64,000 bases of DNA from GCA-958296115 sp965222445 (lineage in GTDB: Bacteria > Chloroflexota > Dehalococcoidia > Lucifugimonadales > CAJWER01): contig CBDCTY010000002.1 of assembly GCA_965222445.1 (NCBI GenBank), positions 2,790,001 through 2,854,000 on the forward strand, given 5' to 3'. The notes under the pieces are model-generated. The model worked only from the letters and a program-made list of their open reading frames with translations, did no database searches and was not told the origin of the DNA. The first letter of the stretch is position 1; each line of letters opens with the position of its first letter. This document shows, piece by piece, positions 60,129 to 64,000 of this stretch. Made by a program: the position numbers and the translations under genes.

Positions 60129-60158
60129 TTGACCCTAGAAATTCGATTGTGATAAAAT
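60129..60158 (+). promoter_or_regulatory. Promoter of the ATP synthase operon
   Basis: TTGACC (60129-60134), an 18-base spacer and TAAAAT (60153-60158) give five of six consensus bases in each box. Transcription should begin near 60165, 33 bases before the first gene. The -35 box lies 8 bases from the end of the third target repeat of the tandem element insertion. Confidence 0.75.
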
Positions 60159-60197
60159 GCACAAACGACTAACGAGGGCTCGTTTCGGATACTCGGA

Positions 60198-60416
60198 ATG
60201 GGCACCGCACTGAGGTTGCTGGGCATTGGATGGTTTGTCGCCCTCTGCTTGTTGGGTGGTGTGCTCGGCGGCCTCTGGCTGGACGATAGATTGGAGACAG
60301 GCCCTCTGATGACCATGATCGGACTTGGCGGTGGCCTCGCGGTGGCCGGAATAGGGACGTACCGGATGCTGATGGCGGTCGTATCCCAGTCGGACATGGA
60401 CCAGAGCGAGAGATAG
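60198..60416 (+). CDS. AtpZ/AtpI-type small membrane protein
   Basis: The 72-residue protein has two membrane helices (ALRLLGIGWFVALCLLGGVLGGLWLDD and MTMIGLGGGLAVAGIGTYRML). Its position as first gene of the atp operon fits AtpZ/AtpI, accessory proteins involved in c-ring assembly or cation transport. The stop TAG shares one base with the atpB GTG start. Ribosome binding sequence is weak. Confidence 0.75.
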   Translation: MGTALRLLGIGWFVALCLLGGVLGGLWLDDRLETGPLMTMIGLGGGLAVAGIGTYRMLMAVVSQSDMDQSER

Positions 60417-61477
60417 TGGGCCGTCTGCTAGCCAACCCCAAGGTACTGACCGCCCTGGTCGCATTGGCCATCCTGTTTCTCGTGGGGCTTGTCGGAGGCG
60501 CACTCGGAAACGAGTTTGGCGGTGGATTCCTCGGCTCCCCCCTGACGATCATCGAGCTGAAGGCTGAGCCGCTGACAGCCAAGCCGATCATAGGCGGCTT
60601 CTCGATAACCAACACCATGCTCACGGCGTGGATCGCCATCGCCATTCTTGCCCTCGTGTCCTACTTGGGCACGCGCAGGATGTCCGAGGTGCCCGGCAGG
60701 CTCCAGGGGCTGCTGGAGGCAGTCATAGAGATATTCCTCGGAATTGCCGAGAGCGTCGCCGGACCAGAGAAGGCCCGGCGCTTCTTCCCTCTCTTCATGA
60801 CGATATTCCTGTTCGTGCTCACGTCGAACTGGCTGGGCATACTCCCCGGCTTCGGTACCATAGGCCGGTTCGAGCCCGCGACAGATTTTATCCACCACAA
60901 GGAAGACGCAGCCGAGAAGGCGGGAAAGCAGCTTGACCTCTCCACCCTCAAGGTTCATGTGTTCGAGGGGGAGGGAGCCATTGCATATCTCCCCTTCGGC
61001 TCGGTGGACAATGAGATCACCGCCGAGCAGTACCACGACGACGGCGTCGGGGAGGGGCAGCGCGCCGGCGTGATCATTCCCTTCCTGCGGAGCGCCAACA
61101 CAGACATCAATACGCCGCTGGCCCTCGCGATCATCGCAATGGTGATGGTCCACTACTGGGGCCTGAGCGCATTGGGCCTAGGGCACGTCGGCAAATTCCT
61201 CAATTTCAAGGGAGGGCCCATCGGTCTGTTCGTCGGTCTGCTTGAGGGCGTCAGCGAGCTCTCCAGGGTAATCAGCTTCACTTTCCGCCTCTTCGGCAAC
61301 ATATTCGCCGGCGAGGTGCTCCTGATCGCAATGGCGTTCCTGATACCCATCGTCGGGCTGGTCCCGTTCCTGGGGCTAGAGATCTTCGTCGGTTTCATTC
61401 AGGCATTCATCTTCGCCATGCTGACCCTCGTATTCGCTTCGACTGCGACGATCAGCCACGGCGGGGACCACCATTAG
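60416..61477 (+). CDS. atpB: ATP synthase subunit a
   Basis: The 353-residue membrane subunit has the essential Arg291 in SFTFRLFGNIFAGEVLL facing the c-ring, plus the MTIFLFVLTSNWLGILPGF helix. It is longer than the roughly 270-residue Escherichia coli protein because of an extended segment of about 70 residues between 145 and 220 (FIHHKEDAAEKAGKQLDL through AGVIIPFLRSANTD), including a hydrophilic, charged loop. GTG start at 60416. Known atp order follows. Confidence 0.94.
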   Translation: MGRLLANPKVLTALVALAILFLVGLVGGALGNEFGGGFLGSPLTIIELKAEPLTAKPIIGGFSITNTMLTAWIAIAILALVSYLGTRRMSEVPGRLQGLLEAVIEIFLGIAESVAGPEKARRFFPLFMTIFLFVLTSNWLGILPGFGTIGRFEPATDFIHHKEDAAEKAGKQLDLSTLKVHVFEGEGAIAYLPFGSVDNEITAEQYHDDGVGEGQRAGVIIPFLRSANTDINTPLALAIIAMVMVHYWGLSALGLGHVGKFLNFKGGPIGLFVGLLEGVSELSRVISFTFRLFGNIFAGEVLLIAMAFLIPIVGLVPFLGLEIFVGFIQAFIFAMLTLVFASTATISHGGDHH

Positions 61478-61531
61478 GATCCAAAGTTACGAATCGAAAG
61501 CAATAGAGCACGAAAGAAGGAGTGGGTAACG

Positions 61532-61765
61532 ATGGATGGCATAGAAGGTAACATTCGGGACATAGCAGCAGGGCTGGCGATTGGCCTCGGGTCCTTCGGG
61601 CCGGCTATAGGCATCGGAATGCTTGCGGCCAAGGCGATGGAGTCGCTGGGCCGCAACCCGGAGGCTGCGGGGCCGATCCAGACGAACATGATCCTGGCCA
61701 TCGCGTTCACGGAAGCCATCGCGATCTACGCGCTGGTCGTTGCGGTCATCATCAAGTTCGTTTAG
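61532..61765 (+). CDS. atpE: ATP synthase subunit c
   Basis: The 77-residue protein has two helices with the polar loop RNPE and the ion-binding Glu61 in LAIAFTEAIAIYALV. Helix 1 (GLGSFGPAIGIGML) lacks the Gln of sodium-binding c subunits, so proton coupling is likely. An AAGGAG-type site precedes the ATG by about ten bases. Confidence 0.96.
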   Translation: MDGIEGNIRDIAAGLAIGLGSFGPAIGIGMLAAKAMESLGRNPEAAGPIQTNMILAIAFTEAIAIYALVVAVIIKFV

Positions 61766-61839
61766 CACGCCGCGCCGAAGACACATCCGACCGCCGCTGT
61801 GCATGGCGCAGCCGGGCGGTAGTCAGGACTTGACGTGAT

Positions 61840-62346
61840 ATGGACGCATTAGGAATCACGATACCCGGAGTCGCCTGGCAGATAACCTCATTCGTCATCC
61901 TGTTCGGCATACTGTACGCACTGCTGTACAAGCCGATTCTCAGGATGCTGGACGAGCGCTCTGCCAAGATAAGGGAGGGCCTCGAGTCCGCCGAGAGGGC
62001 GCGCGAGGAGGCGGCCGAGTCCCGCGAGGACATGCAGCGGCAGCTCGACGAGGCCCGCACCGAGGGCCAGGCGATGATCGCGCAGGCCCGGGAGGTCGCG
62101 GACCGGTTCAGGGAAGAAGAGCTGGCGAAAGCCAGGACAGAGATTGCGGCGGAGCGCACCCGCGCCGAGTCCGACATCCAGCGGGAGAGGGACGCGGCGG
62201 TCCAGGAATTGCGGAAGGAGTTCGCCAGCCTCGCCATCAGCGCCGCCGAGCGGGTTACGAGGCGGTCGCTGGACGAGTCCGCCCACAGAGACCTGATCGA
62301 CGACTTCCTGGAGAGTGCACCGAGCTCCGGAAACGGCAGGGGTTGA
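61840..62346 (+). CDS. atpF: ATP synthase subunit b
   Basis: The 168-residue protein has one N-terminal membrane helix (WQITSFVILFGILYALLYKPI) and then a long charged coiled coil of the peripheral stalk (ERAREEAAESREDMQRQLDE and following). ILRMLDERSAKIREGLESAE is the family signature. It is a single b subunit, with no b' gene seen. Confidence 0.95.
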   Translation: MDALGITIPGVAWQITSFVILFGILYALLYKPILRMLDERSAKIREGLESAERAREEAAESREDMQRQLDEARTEGQAMIAQAREVADRFREEELAKARTEIAAERTRAESDIQRERDAAVQELRKEFASLAISAAERVTRRSLDESAHRDLIDDFLESAPSSGNGRG

Positions 62347-62414
62347 TTTCCGTACCGGCCCCGGAGACACCCCGACCTTGAAGGCCCGGATTGGGCTGAA
62401 CGACGGCAGGCGAT

Positions 62415-62954
62415 ATGGCAAGAGCAGCTTCAGCTAGACGTTACGCGCAGGCAGTCTTCCAGATTGCCCTGGAGCGAGACGGCCTGGACATATGGGCCGA
62501 GGATCTCAGGGTGCTTGCCGCAGGCCTGGAGAACCGCGAGCTCGCAGAGCTGCTCGACGCTCCGCAGGTGCCGGTAGCGGTAAAGGTACGGACTATCTCG
62601 GAGGTCCTCGGCGACTCGGTGGATGACCTCGCGCGGAACCTGCTCGCCGTGCTGGCCGGGCGCTCTCTGGCGCACCTGCTGCCTGCCGTCGCGGACGAGT
62701 TCGGCAGGCTCGTGGACGAGCATAATGGGATAGCCCGCGGTGAGGTCGTATCCGCAGTCCCGCTCACGGAGACGCAGGCCGAGAGAGTCAGCCACGTCCT
62801 TTCGGACATTGTCGGCAAGCCCCTGAAGCTAACGTCCTCCGTCGATGCTGGAATTGTCGGTGGAGTCGTCGCCAGGTTTGGGGACAGGGTGATCGACGGC
62901 AGCGTCCGCACGACGCTGCGAGAGATGCGCCGGACGCTGGTCGAGCAGAACTGA
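62415..62954 (+). CDS. atpH: ATP synthase subunit delta
   Basis: The 179-residue protein shows SARRYAQAVFQIALERDG at the start and the conserved C-terminal VDAGIVGGVVARFGDRVIDGSVRTTLREM. It links the peripheral stalk with the F1 head. It ends 16 bases before atpA. Confidence 0.95.
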   Translation: MARAASARRYAQAVFQIALERDGLDIWAEDLRVLAAGLENRELAELLDAPQVPVAVKVRTISEVLGDSVDDLARNLLAVLAGRSLAHLLPAVADEFGRLVDEHNGIARGEVVSAVPLTETQAERVSHVLSDIVGKPLKLTSSVDAGIVGGVVARFGDRVIDGSVRTTLREMRRTLVEQN

Positions 62955-62970
62955 TAGTCGAGGAGTAGCA

Positions 62971-64000
62971 ATGGCAGTCAGGGGACAGGACATAGCCTCC
63001 GTCATCAAGCGCCAGATCGAGCAGTTCGGTCAGGAGTTGACGATGGTGGACGTCGGCACTGTAATCGAGGTCGGGGACGGCATCGCCAGGGTGCACGGCC
63101 TCTCGGGAGTGGGCGCGAACGAGCTGCTGGAATTCGAGGGCGGCGTCACGGGCATGGCGCTGAACCTGGAGGAGGACAGTGTAGGCGCCGTCCTCCTGGG
63201 CGAGGCCGAGGCGGTAAAGGAAGGTTCCGAGGTGCGCGGCACGGGCCGGGTCATGGAGGTCCCCGTGGGAGACGCCATGCTGGGCAGGGTCGTCAATGCC
63301 CTCGGCGCGCCGATCGACGCCAAGGGCGCTGTTGCCGCCGACGAGATGGCGACGGTCGAGGTCATCGCCCCTGGCGTCGCGGCGAGGCAGGGGGTGAACG
63401 TCCCTGTCCAGACCGGGGTGAAGGCCATCGACTCGATGGTGCCGATCGGCAGGGGGCAGCGGGAGCTCATTATCGGCGACCGGGCGACCGGAAAGACGGC
63501 GATCTGCCTCGACACGATCATCAACCAGAAGGGGGGCGACCTCCTCTGCATCTACGTGGCGATAGGGCAGAGAGCCGGCAAGGTCGCCCAGACGGTCTCG
63601 CTGCTCGACAGGTACGGCGCGATGGAGCACACGGTCGTGGTCGCGGCCAACGCGTCCGACTCGGCGTCCATGCAATATCTGGCACCCTATGCCGGATGCG
63701 CGTTAGGCGAGTACTTCATGGGTCAGGGCAAGGACGCGCTGATCATCTACGACGACCTTTCGAAGCACGCGTGGGCGTACAGGCAGATGTCGCTGCTGCT
63801 GAGGAGGCCTCCTGGACGCGAGGCCTACCCCGGCGACGTCTTCTACCTCCACAGCCGCCTCCTGGAGCGGGCCGCGAGGCTGTCCGAGGACCTGGGCGGG
63901 GGCTCACTGACGGCCCTGCCCATCATCGAGACACTCGCCGGAGACGTCTCGGCCTACATCCCCACCAACGTCATCTCGATCACCGACGGACAGATATACC
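62971..64000 (+). CDS. atpA: ATP synthase subunit alpha (partial, cut by window end)
   Basis: The frame runs from ATG 62971 (GAGGAG at 62960-62965) to the last base of the window, giving 343 residues of the expected 500 or so. Visible are the N-terminal VGDGIARVHGLSGVGANELLE, the P-loop GDRATGKT (169-176), IYVAIGQRAGKVAQ, and PPGREAYPGDVFYLHSRLLE. The remainder and presumably atpG, atpD and atpC lie beyond. Confidence 0.97.
   Translation, partial: MAVRGQDIASVIKRQIEQFGQELTMVDVGTVIEVGDGIARVHGLSGVGANELLEFEGGVTGMALNLEEDSVGAVLLGEAEAVKEGSEVRGTGRVMEVPVGDAMLGRVVNALGAPIDAKGAVAADEMATVEVIAPGVAARQGVNVPVQTGVKAIDSMVPIGRGQRELIIGDRATGKTAICLDTIINQKGGDLLCIYVAIGQRAGKVAQTVSLLDRYGAMEHTVVVAANASDSASMQYLAPYAGCALGEYFMGQGKDALIIYDDLSKHAWAYRQMSLLLRRPPGREAYPGDVFYLHSRLLERAARLSEDLGGGSLTALPIIETLAGDVSAYIPTNVISITDGQIY

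Overview
The window is a GC-rich, gene-dense bacterial chromosome segment with about 60 genes, many in short head-to-tail operons joined by ATGA or GTGA overlaps. There are no rRNA or tRNA genes and no phage structural genes. The content suggests an uncultured Chloroflexota of the Dehalococcoidia/SAR202 kind. Pointers are an RdhA/QueG-like corrinoid iron-sulfur protein, DUF1501 and DUF1800 proteins, an NHL propeller, PhyH dioxygenase, a sulfatase, a zinc-ribbon DEAD-box helicase, and L31 followed by DUF1385. This lineage call is inferred from gene families, not from a marker phylogeny.

Layout. 1-3 kb: tail of a metallo-beta-lactamase-fold gene, a decayed PIN toxin gene, a small transposon-like element and a DEAD-box helicase. 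3-6 kb: an AMP-ligase/ACP/PlsC fusion, HicBA and PlsY. 6.8-11 kb: HAD hydrolase, Gfo/Idh dehydrogenase with a zinc-ribbon tail, dienelactone-hydrolase-like enzyme and DHA2 transporter. 11-18 kb: transglutaminase-like protein, hydroxyacid dehydrogenase, two tandem PLP dehydratases, a DegT aminotransferase and PhyH. 18.4-18.8 kb: a minisatellite. 18.8-30 kb: AlbA regulator, NHL protein, DUF1501, BI-1, OsmC, LepA, DUF1801, FluC, 5'-3' exonuclease, SRAP and a frameshifted sulfatase. 30-34 kb: L21-L27-L31 with a terminator, DUF1385, threonine aldolase and thiolase. 34-40 kb: a Phd/PIN toxin-antitoxin pair, then a TPP riboswitch controlling an SSS transporter, with ThiD, an ornithine-cyclodeaminase-like enzyme and a phosphotriesterase-family enzyme downstream. 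39.7-41.3 kb: an AT-richer two-gene cassette (AAA ATPase plus unknown partner). 41-48 kb: Fsr-like transporter, squalene/phytoene synthase, YchF, a NodIJ-like ABC exporter and DUF1800. 48-53.5 kb: composite repeats, a repeat-invaded ORF, P-loop kinase-like protein, TPR lipoprotein and PLD-like protein. 53.7-59.8 kb: IlvD, RdhA/QueG-like protein, flippase-like protein, RsmG and an aldo/keto reductase. 60-64 kb: the F-type ATP synthase operon, cut by the window end inside atpA.

The most distinctive non-coding content is a set of nested small repeats. Element family 1 (114-137 bp, 13-bp terminal inverted repeats, 9-bp target duplications) occurs at 809, 29918 and as a tandem pair at 59829/59975. 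Family 2 (100 or 123 bp, TA-flanked) occurs at 13911 and 45016, each time just upstream of a start codon. Long and short forms of both families differ by exactly 23 bp, so a small module seems to move among them and also turns up inside a coding region at 49.3 kb.

The best candidate for an undescribed functional system is the AAA ATPase/partner cassette at 39743-41334, possibly a defence module. The second is the TPP-riboswitch transporter operon with its unidentified 49-residue basic ORF.
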